Shown here piece after piece: positions 24,791-38,300 of a DNA stretch of 64,000 bases. The notes beneath the pieces are model-generated. The model did no database searches, was not told where the DNA came from, and was given only the letters and a program-made list of their open reading frames with translations. Position numbers and translations under genes: made by a program. The DNA lies in NCBI RefSeq assembly GCF_050948175.1, contig NW_027490228.1, positions 496,001-560,000 of the forward strand, in the 5' to 3' direction. Source of the DNA: Xylocopa sonorina (taxonomy: Eukaryota; Arthropoda; Insecta; Hymenoptera; Apidae). Position 1 is the first letter of the stretch. Each line of letters starts with the position of its first letter.

Positions 24791-27700
24791 AGGTATGCGC
24801 TCGCGAACACTTCCAGTTGCTGGCTCTGCAGGCGAGTTTGGCTGGTTGCATGCGTCCAGGGGTTGATGCTAGGGGGTGCGAGGAGGTTCCTTTCTAGGAA
24901 ATTACGTTCCCAGATATCTCTGTATCGAAGCTATAGAGTACTAATGCCCCTTAAAACGCCATATCGCAACTCATTTCTATGATTCATGATAAGATATAAT
25001 ATTCATTGCGAAGTGTTATGTATTCCTCGCCTACACTTGAAATGTATGTAAATGCCACACTTACTTTCTAGGAAATAGCGTCTGCAGATGTCTACGTATC
25101 GTAGCAATATAGATCTAATGCTTTTTAAAACGCGATATAGAATCTCAATTCTATGTTTCGTGATAAGGTATAATATTCATTGCGAAGTGTCACGTACACC
25201 TTGTATTCACATCAAAAGAATGTAAATGCGACACTACCTTGCTAGGAAATAGCGTTTCCAGATGTCTACGTATCGAAACAATAGAGTTCTAATGCTTCTT
25301 AAAGCGAGATGTCGCATCTCATTTTTCTGTTTCATGATAAGATATAATATTCATTGTGAAGTGTCATGTATACCTCGTATTCACTTCAAAAGAATGTAAA
25401 TGCGACACTTCCTTGCTAGGAAATAGTGTTTGCAGATGTCTACGTATCGTTGCAATAGATTTCTAATGTTTCTATTAACGGGATATCGCATCTCATTTCC
25501 ATGTTTCATGACAAGAAATAATATTCATTGCGAAGTGATATGTATAGCTCGTATGCACTTCAAAGGAATGTAAATGCGACACTTCCTTGCTAAGAAGTAG
25601 CGTCTCCAGATGTCTACGTATCGTAGCAATAGAGTTCTAACTCTTCTTAAAACGCGATATAGCATCTGATTTCTATGTTTGATGATAAGATATAATATTC
25701 ATTGCGAAGCGTCATGTATACCCAGTATTCCTTTCAAAAGAATGTAAATGCGACACTTCCTTGCTAGCAAATAGCGTCTCCAGATATCTACGTATCGTAG
25801 CAAAAGAGTCCTAAAACTTCTTAAAACACGATATCGCATCTCATTTCTATGTTTGATGATAAGATATAATATTCATTGCGAAGCGTCATGTATACCCCGT
25901 ATTCCTTTTAAAAGAATGTAAATGCGACACTTGCTTGCTAGGAAATAGCGTTTGCAGATGTGTACGTACGGAGGCAATAGAGTTCTATTGCTTCTTAAAA
26001 AGGGATATCGCATATCAGTTCCATGTTTCATGATAAGATATATTATTCATTGCGATGTGTCATGTATACCTCGCATACACTTCAAATGAATGTAAATGCG
26101 ACACTTCCTGGCAAGCTGATAGCGTTTGCAAATGTCTACGTTTCGAAGCAATAGTGTTCTAAAGCTTCTTAAAACACGATATCGCATCTCATTTCTATGT
26201 TTCATGATAAGATCTATTATTCATTGCGAAGTGTCATGTATAGCTCATATTCTCTTCAAAAGAATGTAAATGCGACAATTACTTGCTAGGAAATGGCGTT
26301 TGCAGATGTCTTCGTATCGTAGAAATATAGTTCTGACACTTCTTAAAAAGCGATATCGCATCTCATTTCTATGTTTCATGATAAGATATAATATTCATTG
26401 CGATGTGTCATGTATGCCTCGCATTCGCTTCAAAAGAATGTAAATGCGGTACTTCCTTGCTAGGAAATAGCGATTCCAGATATCTATGTATCGTAGCAGT
26501 AGAGTTCTAATGCTTCTCAAAACGCGATATCACATCTCTCTTCTATGTTTCATGATAAGATATAATATTCATTCCGAAGTGTCATGTATACCTCGTCTTC
26601 TCTCCAAACGAATGTAAATGCGACACTTCCTTGCTAGGAAATAGCGTATTCAAATGTCTACCTATCGTAGCAAAAGGGTTCTAATGCTACTTAAATCGCG
26701 ATAACACATCTCATTTCTATGTTTCGTGATAAGATATAATATTCATTGCGAAGTGTCATGTACACATCGTATTCACTTCAAAAGAATGAAAATGCGACTA
26801 TTGCTTGCTAGGAAATAGCGTTTGCAGATGTCTACTTATCGTAGAAATAGAGTTCTAATGCTACTTAAATCGCGATATCGCATCTCATTTCTATGTATCG
26901 TGATAAGGTATAATATTCATTGCGAAGTGTCATGTACACCTCGTATTCAATTCAAAAGAAAGTAAATGCGACTACTGCTTGCTAGGAAATAGGGTTTGCA
27001 GATGTCTACTTATCGTAGAAATAGAGTTCTAATGCTACTTAAATCGCGATATCGCAACTCATATATATCTTTCGTAATAAGATAGAATATTCATTGCGAA
27101 GTGTCATGTGTACCTCGTATTCACTTCAAAAGAATGTAAGTGCCACACTTCCATGCTAGGAAATAGCGTTTGCAGATGTCTCCGCATCGAGGCCGTAGAG
27201 TTATAATCCTTTTTAAAACGCGATATTGCATCTCTCTTCTATGTTACATGATAAGATATAGTATTCATTGCGAAGTGTCATGTATACCTCGTATTCCCTC
27301 CGAACGAATGTAAATGCGACACTTCCTTGCTAGGAAATGGCGTATTCAGATGTCTACGTATCGTAGCAATAGAGTTCTAATGCTACTTAAATCGCGATAT
27401 CGCATCTCATTTATATGTTTCGTGATAAGATATAATATTCATCGCGAAGTGTCAGGTATACCTCGTATTCACTTCAAAAGAATGTAAATGCGACACTTCC
27501 ATGCTAGGAAATAGCGTCTGCAGATGTCTACGCGTCGAGGCAATAGAGTTCTAATGCTTCTTAAAAAGCGAAATCGCATCTCTCTTCTATGTTACATGAT
27601 AAGATATAGTATTCATTGCGAAGTGTCATGTATACCTCGTGTTCCCTCCAAACGAATGTAAATGCGACACTTACTTGCTAGAAAATGGCGTATTCAGATG

Positions 27701-29867
27701 TCTACGTATCGTAGCAATAGAGTTCTAATGCTACTTAAATCGCGATATCGCATCTCATTTATATGTTTTGTGATAGGATATAATATTCATCGCGAAGTGT
27801 CAGGTATACCTCGTATTCACTTCAAAAGAATGTAAATGCGACACTTGCATGCTAGCAAATAGCGTATGCAGATGTCTACGCGTCGTGGCAATAGAGTTCT
27901 AATGCTTCTTAAAAGGCTATTTCGCATCTCAATTCTATGTTTCATTATAAGATATAATATACATTGCGAAGTGTCATGTATACCTCGTATTCACTCCAAA
28001 CGAATGTAAATGCGACACTTGCTTGCTGGAAAATAGCGTATTCAGATGTCTACGTATCGTAGCAATAGAGATCTAATGCTACTTAAATCGCGATTTCGCA
28101 TCTCATTTGTATGTTTCGTGATAAGATATAATATTCATTCCGAAGTGTCATGTATACCTCGAATTCACTTCAAAAGAATGTAAATGCGACACTTCCATGC
28201 TAGGAAATAGCGTTTGCAGATATCTCCGCATCGAGGAAATAGGGTTCTAATTCTTCTTAAGACGCGATATCGCATCTCACTTTTATGTTACATGATAAGA
28301 TATAATATTCATTGCGAAGTGTCATGTATTCCTCGTATTCACATCAGAAGAATGTAAATGCGACTATTCCTTGCTAGGGCATAGCGTTTGCAGATGCCTA
28401 CGTATCGTAGCAATAGAGTTCGAATGCTTCTTAGATCGCGATATCGCATCTCATTTCTATGTTTTGTAATAAGTTATAATATTCATTCCGAAGTGTCATG
28501 TAAACCTCGAATTCACTTCAAAAGAATGTAAATGCGACTATTGGTTGCTAGGAAATAGCGTCTGCAGATGTCTACGGACCGTAGCAATAGAGTTCTAATG
28601 CTTCTCAATACGCGTTATAGCATCTCATTTCTATGGTTCCTGATAAGATATAATATTCATTGCGAAGTGTCATGTACACCTTGTATTCACTTCAAAAGAA
28701 TGTAAATGCGACACTTCCATGCTAGGAAATAGCGTATGCAGCTGTCTACGCGTCGAGGCAATAGAGTTCTAATGCTTCTTAAAACGCGATATCGCATCTC
28801 ACTTCTATGTTTCATGATAAGATATAATGTTCATTGCGAAGTGTCATGTATACCTCGTATTCCCTCCAAACGAATGTAAATGCGACACTTCCTTGCTAGG
28901 AAATGGCGTATACAGATGCCTACGAATCGTAGCAATAGAGTTCTAATGCTACTTATATCGCGATATCGCATCTCATTTCTAAGTTTCCTGATAAGATATA
29001 ATATTCATTGCGGAGTGTCATGTACACCTCGTATTCACTTCAAAAGAATGTAAATGCGACACTTCCATGCTAGGAAATAGCGTCTGCAGATGTCTACGCG
29101 TCGAGGCAATAGAGTTCTAATGCTTCTTAAAACGCGATATCCCATCTCACTTCTATGTTTCATGATAAGATATAATATTCATTGCGAAGTGTCATGTATA
29201 CCTCGTATTCACTTCAAAAGAATGTAGATGTGATTATTGCTTGCTAGGAAATAGCGTTTGCAGATGTCTACATATCGCAGCAATTGCGTTCTAATGCTAC
29301 TTATATCGCAATATGACACCTCATTTATATGTTTCGTGATAGGAAATAATGTTCATTGCGAAGTGTCATGTATACCTCGCATTCACTTCAAAAGAACGTA
29401 AGTGCGACACTTCCAAGCTAGGAAATAGCATTTGCAGATGTCTACGTATCGTAGCAATAGTGTTCTATTGCTTCACAAAGCGCGATATAGCATCTCATTT
29501 CTAAGTTTCCTGCTAAGATATAATATTCATTGCGGATTGTCATGTACATCTCGTATTCACTTCAAAAGTATGTAAATGCGACACTTCCATGCTTGGAAAT
29601 AGCGTCTGCAGATGTGTACGCGTCGAGGAAATAGAGTTCGAATGCTTCTTAAAATGCGATATCGCATCTCACTTCTATGTTTCATGATAAGATATAATAT
29701 TCATTGCGAAGTGTCATGTATACCTCGTATTCCCTCCAAAAGAATGTAAATGCGACACTTCCTTGCTAGGAAATAGCGTCTGCAGATGTCTGCGCGTCGA
29801 GGCAATAGAGTTCTAATGCTTCTTAAAACGTGATATCGAATCTCAGTTCTATGTTTCATTATAAGAT

Positions 29868-32594
29868 ATAATATTCATTGCGAAGTGTCATGTATACCTC
29901 GTATTCACATCAAAAGAATGTAAATCCGACTGTTCCTTGCTTGGGCATAGAGTTTGCAGATGTCTACGCGTCGAGGCAATAGAGTTCTAATGCTTCTTAA
30001 AACGCGATATCGCATCTCACTTCTATGTTTCATGATTAGATATAATATTCATTGCGAAGTGTCATGTATACCTCGTATTCCCTCCAAACGAATGTAAATG
30101 CGACACTTCCTTGCTAGGAAATGGCGTATTCAGATGTCTACGATTCGTAGCAATAGAGTTCTAATGCTACTTAAATCGCGATATCGCATCTCATTTATAT
30201 GTTTCGTGATAAGATATAATATTCATCGCGAAGTGTCCTGTACACCTCGTATTAACTTCAAAAGAATGTTAATGCGACACTTCCATGCTAGGAAATAGCT
30301 TCTGCAGATGTCTACGCGTCGAGGCAATAGAGTTCTAATGCTCCTTAAAACGCGATATCGCATGTCAATTCTATGTTTCATTATAAGATATAATATTCAT
30401 TGCGAAGTGTCATGTATACCTCGTATTCACATCAAAAGAATGTAAATGCGACTATTCCTTGCTAGGGCATAGCGTTTGCAGATGCCTACGTGTCGTAGCA
30501 ATAGATTTCTAATGCTTCTTAGATCGCGATATCGCATCTCATTTCTATGTTTCGTGATATGTTACAATATACATTCCGAAGTGTCATGTAAACCTCGAAT
30601 TCACTTCAAAATAATGTAAATGCGACTATTGGTTGCCAGGAAATAGCGATTGCAGATGTCTACGTATCGTAGCAATAGAGTTCTAGTGCTTCTCAAAACG
30701 CGATTTCGCATCTCATTTCTATGTTTCCTGATAAGATATAATATTCATTGCGGAGTGTCATGTACACCCCGTATTCCCTTCAAAAGAATGTAAATACTTC
30801 CATGCTAGGAAATAGCGTATGCAGATGTCTTCGCGTCGAGGCAATATAGTTCTAATGCTTCTTAAAACGCGATATCGCATCTCACTTCTATGTTTCATGA
30901 TAAGATATAATATTCATTGCGAAGTGTCATGTATACCTCGTATTCACTTCAAAAGAATGTAAATGCGATTATTGCTTGCTAGGAAATAGCGTTTGCAGAT
31001 GTCTACATATCGCAGCAATTGCGTTCTAATGCTACTTATATCGCAATATGACACCTCATTTATATGTTTCGTGATAGGAAATAATGTTCATTGCGAAGTG
31101 TCATGTATACCTCGCATTCACTTCAAAAGAACGTAAGTGCGACACTTCCAAGCTAGGAAATAGCATTTGCAGATGTCTACGTATCGTAGCAATAGAGTTC
31201 TAATGCTTCTTAAAACGCGATATCGCATCTCACTGCTATGTTTCATGATAAGATATAATATTCATTATGGAGTGATATGTATACCTCGTACTCACTTCAA
31301 AAGAATGTAAATGCGACCCTTCCATGCTAGGGAATAGCCTTTGCAGATGTCTACGTATCGTAGCAATAGAGTTCCAATGCTTCTTAGAACGCGATATCGC
31401 ATCTCACTTTTATGTTTCATGATAAGATATAATATTCATTGCGAAGTGTCATGTATACCTCGTATTCACTTCAAAAGAATGTAAATGCGACACTTCCATG
31501 CTAGGGAATAGCCTTTGCAGATGTCTACGTATCGTAGCAATAGAGTTCCAATGCTTCTTAGAACGCGATATCGCATCTCACTTTTATGTTTCATGATAAG
31601 ATATAATATTCATTGCGAAGTGTCATGTATACCTCGTATTCACTTCAAAAGAATGTAAATGCGACACTTCCAAGCTAGGAAATAGCGTTCGCAGATGTCT
31701 ACGTTTCGTAGCAATAGAGTTCAGATGCTTCTCAAATTGCGATATAGCACCTCATTCCTATGTTTCTTGATAAGATATAATATTCATTGCGAAGTGTCAT
31801 GTATATCTCGTATTCACTTCAAACGAATGCAAATGCGACACTTCCACTCCAGGAAATAGCGTTTGCGGATGTCTACGTATCGTAGCAATAGAGTTCTAAT
31901 GCTTCTTAAAACGCGATATCGCATCTCACTGCTATATTTCATGAGAAGATATAATATTCATTGCGAAGTGTCATGTATATCTTGTATTCACATCAAAAGA
32001 ATGTAATTGCGACACTTCCATGCTAGGAAATAGCGTTTGCAGATGTCTACGTATCGTAGCAATAGAGTTTTAATGCTTCTTATAACGAGATGCCTCATTT
32101 CATTTCTATGTTCCGTGATAAGATATAATATTCATTGTGGAGTGTCATGTATACCTCGTATTCACTTCAAATGAATGTAAATGCGACACTTTCATGCTAG
32201 GAAGTAGCGGTTGCAGATGTCCACGTATCGTAGCAATAGGGTTCTAATGCTTCTTAAGACGCGATATCGCATCACACTTCTATGTTATATGAGAAGATAT
32301 AATATTCATTGCGAAGTGTCATGTATACCTCGATTTCTCTTCACAAGAATGTAAATGCGACACTTCCTTGATAGGAAATAGCGTTTGTAGATGTCTACGT
32401 ATCGCAGCAATAGAGTTCCAATGCTTCCTAAAACGCGATATCGAATCTCCCTTCTATGTTTCATGATAAGGTATAATATTCATTGCGAAGTGTAATGTAT
32501 AACTCGTATTCACTTCAAATGAATGTAAATGCGACACTTCCATGCTAGGAAATAGCGTTTGCAGATGTCTGCGTATCGTGGCAATAGAGTTCTA
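29868..32594 (-). repeat. 16-monomer higher-order block, copy 1 (2,779-bp unit)
   Basis: This block is repeated at 32647-35373 with a constant offset of 2,779 bp. That is 16 monomers minus a 5-bp deletion (TAAAT/ACTTCC at 30795). By eye the copies differ at fewer than about a dozen positions in 2.7 kb, whereas neighbouring monomers differ far more. Rare words shared include CGACTGTTCCTTGCTTGGGC, CTACGATTCGTAGC and CCACTCCAGGAAATAGCG. Identical 66-codon frames arise at 30098 and 32877 for this reason and are not genes. Confidence 0.93.
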
Positions 32595-32646
32595 ATGCTT
32601 CTTAAAACGCGATATCGCATCTCACTGCTATATTTCATGGTAAGGT

Positions 32647-35373
32647 ATAATATTCATTGCGAAGTGTCATGTATACCTCGTATTCACATCAAAAGAATGT
32701 AAATGCGACTGTTCCTTGCTTGGGCATAGAGTTTGCAGATGTCTACGCGTCGAGGCAAAAGAGTTCTAATGCTTCCTAAAACGCGATATCGCATCTCACT
32801 TCTATGTTTCATGATTAGATATAATATTCATTGCGAAGTGTCATGTATACCTCGTATTCCCTCCAAACGAATGTAAATGCGACACTTCCTTGCTAGGAAA
32901 TGGCGTATTCAGATGTCTACGATTCGTAGCAATAGAGTTCTAATGCTACTTAAATCGCGATATCGCATCTCATTTATATGTTTCGTGATAAGATATAATA
33001 TTCATCGCGAAGTGTCCTGTACACCTCGTATTAACTTCAAAAGAATGTTAATGCGACACTTCCATGCTAGGAAATAGCTTCTGCAGATGTCTACGCGTCG
33101 AGGCAATAGAGTTCTAATGCTCCTTAAAACGCGATATCGCATGTCAATTCTATGTTTCATTATAAGATATAATATTCATTGCGAAGTGTCATGTATACCT
33201 CGTATTCACATCAAAAGAATGTAAATGCGACTATTCCTTGCTAGGGCATAGCGTTTGCAGATGCCTACGTGTCGTAGCAATAGATTTCTAATGCTTCTTA
33301 GATCGCGATATCGCATCTCATTTCTATGTTTCGTGATATGTTACAATATACATTCCGAAGTGTCATGTAAACCTCGAATTCACTTCAAAATAATGTAAAT
33401 GCGACTATTGGTTGCCAGGAAATAGCGATTGCAGATGTCTACGTATCGTAGCAATAGAGTTCTAGTGCTTCTCAAAACGCGATTTCGCATCTCATTTCTA
33501 TGTTTCCTGATAAGATATAATATTCATTGCGGAGTGTCATGTACACCCCGCATTCCCTTCAAAAGAATGTAAATACTTCCATGCTAGGAAATAGCGTATG
33601 CAGATGTCTTCGCGTCGAGGCAATATAGTTCTAATGCTTCTTAAAACGCGATATCGCATCTCACTTCTATGTTTCATGATAAGATATAATATTCATTGCG
33701 AAGTGTCATGTATACCTCGTATTCACTTCAAAAGAATGTAAATGCGATTATTGCTTGCTAGGAAATAGCGTTTGCAGATGTCTACATATCGCAGCAATTG
33801 CGTTCTAATGCTACTTATATCGCAATATGACACCTCATTTATATGTTTCGTGATAGGAAATAATGTTCATTGCGAAGTGTCATGTATACCTCGCATTCAC
33901 TTCAAAAGAACGTAAGTGCGACACTTCCAAGCTAGGAAATAGCATTTGCAGATGTCTACGTATCGTAGCAATAGAGTTCTAATGCTTCTTAAAACGCGAT
34001 ATCGCATCTCACTGCTATGTTTCATGATAAGATATAATATTCATTATGGAGTGATATGTATACCTCGTACTCACTTCAAAAGAATGTAAATGCGACCCTT
34101 CCATGCTAGGGAATAGCCTTTGCAGATGTCTACGTATCGTAGCAATAGAGTTCCAATGCTTCTTAGAACGCGATATCGCATCTCACTTTTATGTTTCATG
34201 ATAAGATATAATATTCATTGCGAAGTGTCATGTATACCTCGTATTCACTTCAAAAGAATGTAAATGCGACACTTCCATGCTAGGGAATAGCCTTTGCAGA
34301 TGTCTACGTATCGTAGCAATAGAGTTCCAATGCTTCTTAGAACGCGATATCGCATCTCACTTTTATGTTTCATGATAAGATATAATATTCATTGCGAAGT
34401 GTCATGTATACCTCGTATTCACTTCAAAAGAATGTAAATGCGACACTTCCAAGCTAGGAAATAGCGTTCGCAGATGTCTACGTTTCGTAGCAATAGAGTT
34501 CAGATGCTTCTCAAATTGCGATATAGCACCTCATTCCTATGTTTCTTGATAAGATATAATATTCATTGCGAAGTGTCATGTATATCTCGTATTCACTTCA
34601 AACGAATGCAAATGCGACACTTCCACTCCAGGAAATAGCGTTTGCGGATGCCTACGTATCGTAGCAATAGAGTTCTAATGCTTCTTAAAACGCGATATCG
34701 CATCTCACTGCTATATTTCATGAGAAGATATAATATTCATTGCGAAGTGTCATGTATATCTTGTATTCACATCAAAAGAATGTAATTGCGACACTTCCAT
34801 GCTAGGAAATAGCGTTTGCAGATGTCTACGTATCGTAGCAATAGAGTTCTAATGCTTCTTATAACAAGATGCCTCATTTCATTTCTATGTTCCGTGATAA
34901 GATATAATATTCATTGTGGAGTGTCATGTATACCTCGTATTCACTTCAAATGAATGTAAATGCGACACTTTCATGCTAGGAAGTAGCGGTTGCAGATGTC
35001 CACGTATCGTAGCAATAGGGTTCTAATGCTTCTTAAGACGCGATATCGCATCACACTTCTATGTTATATGAGAAGATATAATATTCATTGCGAAGTGTCA
35101 TGTATACCTCGATTTCTCTTCACAAGAATGTAAATGCGACACTTCCTTGATAGGAAATAGCGTTTGTAGATGTCTACGTATCGCAGAAATAGAGTTCCAA
35201 TGCTTCCTAAAACGCGATATCGAATCTCCCTTCTATGTTTCATGATAAGGTATAATATTCATTGCGAAGTGTAATGTATAACTCGTATTCACTTCAAATG
35301 AATGTAAATGCGACACTTCCATGCTAGGAAATAGCGTTTGCAGATGTCTGCGTATCGTGGCAATAGAGTTCTA
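32647..35373 (-). repeat. 16-monomer higher-order block, copy 2
   Basis: This is the second copy of the 2,779-bp unit, including the 5-bp deletion at 33574. The match to copy 1 starts at ATAATATTCATTG (29868/32647) and ends in GAGTTCTA (32594/35373). A few single-base differences, such as CCCCGCATTCCC for CCCCGTATTCCC, show that the copies are not identical. Confidence 0.93.
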
Positions 35374-38300
35374 GTGCTTCTTAGAACGCGATATCGCATC
35401 TCACCTCTATGCTTCATGATAAGATATAATATTCATAGCGAAGTGTCATGTATACTTCGTATTCACTTCAAAAGAACGTAAATAAGACACTTCCATGCTA
35501 GGAAATAGCGTTTGCAGATGTCTACGTATCGTAGCAATAGAGTTCTAATGCTCCTTAAAACGCGATATCGCATCTCACTTCTATGTTTCATGATAAGATA
35601 TAATATTCATTGCGAAGTGTCATGTATACCTCGTATTCACTTCAAAAGAATATAAATATGACACTTCCATGCTAGGAAATAGCGTTTGCAGATGTCTACG
35701 TACCGTAGCAATAGAGTAATAATGCTTCTTAAAACGAGATGTCGCATCTCACTGCTATGTTTCATGATAAGATATAATATCCATTATGGAGTGATATGTA
35801 TACCTCGTACTCACTTCAAAAGAATGTAAATGCGACCCTTCCATGCTGGGGAATAGCCTTTGCAGATGTCTACGTATCGTAGCAATAGAGTTCTAATGCT
35901 TCTTAGAACGCGATATCGCAACTCACTTTTATGTTTCATGATAAGATATAATATTCATTGCGAAGTGTCATGTATAACTCGTATTCACTTCAAAGAATGT
36001 AAATGCGACACTTCCATGCTAGGAAATAGCGTTTGCAGATGTCTACGTATCGTAGCAATAGAGTTCTAATGCTTCTTATAACGAGATGCCTCATTTCATT
36101 TCTATGTTCCGTGATAAGATATAATATTCATTGTGGAGTGTCATGTATACCTCGTATTCACTTCAAATGAATGTAAATGCGACACTTTCATGCTAGGAAG
36201 TAGCGGTTGCAGATGTCCACGTATCGTAGCAATAGGGTTCTAATGCTTCTTAAGACGCGATATCGCATCTCACTTCTATGTTATACGATAAGATATAATA
36301 TTCATTGCGAAGTGTCATGTATACCTCGATTTCTCTTCACAAGAATGTAAATGCGACACTTCCTTGATAGGAAATAGCGTTTGCAGATGTCTACGTATCG
36401 CAGCAATAGAGTTCCAATGCTTCCTAGAACGCGATATCGCATCTCCCTTCTATGTTTCATGATAAGGTATAATATTCATTGCGAAGTGTAATGTATACCT
36501 CGTATTCACTTCAAATGAATGTAAATGCGACACTTCCATGCTAGGAAATAGCGTTTGCAGATGTCTACGTATCACAGCAATAGGGTTCTAATGCTTCTTC
36601 AGACGCGATATCGCATCTCACTTCTATGTTATATGATAAGATATAATATTCATTGCGAAGTGTCATGTATATCTCGTATTCACATCAAGAGAATGTAAAT
36701 GCGACACTTCCATGCTAGGAAATAGCGTTTGCAAATGTCTACGTATCGTAGCAATAGAGTTCTAATGCTTCTCAAAACGCGATATAGCACTTCATTCCTA
36801 TGTTTCATGATAAGATATAATATTCATTGCGAAGTGTCATGTATATCTCGTATTCGCTTCAAACGAATGTAAATGCGACACTTCCATGCTAGGAAATAGC
36901 ATTCGCAGATGTCTACGTATCGTAGCAATAGAGTTCTAATGCTTCTTAAAACGCGATATCGCATCTCATTCCTATGTTTCATGATAAGATATAATATTCA
37001 TTGCGAAGTGTCATGTATATCTCGTATTCACTTCAAACGAATTTAAATGCGACACTTCCATGCTAGGAAATAGCGTTTGCAGATGTCTACGTATCGTAGC
37101 AATAGAGTTCTAATGCTTCTCAAAACGCGATATAGCACCTCATTCCTATGTTTCATGAGAAGATATAATATTCATTATGGAGTGTTATGTATACCTCGTA
37201 CTCACTTCAAAAGAATGTAAATGCGACCCTTCCATCCTAGGAAATAGCCTTTGCAGATGTCTACGTATCGTAGCAATAGAGTTCTAATGCTTCTTAGAAC
37301 GCGATATCGCATCTCACTTTTATGTTTCATGATAAGATATAATATTCATTGCGAAGTGTCATGTATACCTGGTATTCACTCCAAACGAATGTAAATGCGA
37401 CACTTCCCTGCTAGGAAATAGCGTATTCAGATGTCTACGTATGGTAGCAATAGAGTTCTAATGCTACTTAAGTCTCGATATCGCATCACATTTCTATGTT
37501 TCATGATAAGATATAATATTCATTGCGATGTGTCATGTACACCTCGTATTCACTTCAAAAGAATGTAAATGTGACATTTCCATGCTAGGAAATAGCCTTT
37601 GCAGATATCTCCGCATCGAGGCAATAGGGTTCTAATGCTTTTTAAAACGCGATATCGCATCTCACTTTTATGATACATGATAAGATATAATGTTCATTGC
37701 GAAGTGTCATGTATACCTCGTATTTACTTCAAAACAATGTAAATGCGACGTTTCCACCCTAGGAAATAGCGTTCGCAGATGTCTACGTATCGTAGCAATA
37801 GAGTTCCAATGCTACTTAAATCGCGATATCGCATCCCATTTATATGCTTCGAGATAAGATATAATGTTCATTGCGAATTGTCATGTATACCTCGTATTCA
37901 CTTCAAAAGAATGTAAGTGCGACACTTCCATGCTTGGAAATAGCGTTTGCAGATGTCTCCGCATCGAGGCCATAGAGTTCTAATGCTTCTTAAAACGCGA
38001 TATCGCATCTCACTTCTATGTTTCATGATAAGATATAATATTCATTGCGAAGTGTCATGTATACCTCGTATTCACTTCAAAAGAATGTAAATGCGATTAT
38101 TGCTTGCTAGGAAATAGCGTTTGCAGAAGTCTACATATCGCAGCAATAGCGTTCTAATGCTACTTATATCGCGATATGACACCTCATTTATATGTTTCGT
38201 GATAAGAAATAATGTTCATTGCGAAGTGTCATGTATACCTCGCATTCACTTCAAAAGAACGTAAGTGCGACACTTCCAAGCTAGGAAATAGCATTTGCAG

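Larger units (their letters stand above)
23337..24886 (+). mobile_element. Possible LTR-retrotransposon remnant (unproven)
   Basis: The left junction reads TGTCACGTCC (23337-23346). LTRs normally open with TG, and insect Gypsy-type LTRs of this general style are familiar to me, so the spacer may begin as an LTR. Its first three bases are also compatible with satellite sequence, so the exact start is ambiguous. An AATAAA lies at 24113-24118, where an LTR polyadenylation signal could sit. Against this, I see no convincing CA terminus, no clear primer-binding site, no gag or pol reading frame and no second LTR. A CGAGG at 23332-23336 recurs at 24879-24883 and could be a target duplication. However, the sequence before the second copy ends in TG rather than CA, and the flanking satellites are inverted to each other, which a simple insertion does not explain. 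Confidence 0.3.
23340..24886. other. Non-satellite spacer between two inverted satellite arrays
   Basis: This is the only stretch in the window not made of the 174-bp satellite. The left edge follows ACGAGGTGT at 23331-23339, where the satellite would continue with ACAT; CACGTCCGGCG appears instead. The right edge precedes TTCCTTTCTAGGAAA at 24887, the start of reverse-complement satellite. Four compositional blocks are visible: GC-rich (about 23340-23910), AT-rich (about 23911-24240), very CpG-dense (about 24241-24480), and a mixed block ending in a minisatellite (about 24481-24886). I recognise no conserved protein domain, tRNA or rRNA in it. It could be a mobile-element remnant, a piece of unrelated chromosome trapped at an inversion breakpoint, or an assembly join. 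Confidence 0.92.

Noticed and set aside
24601..24897. 98-codon + frame with GILGGASET-like repeats
   Set aside because: The repetition comes from the 51-bp minisatellite and the stop codon lies in the adjoining satellite, so the frame is accidental or truncated.
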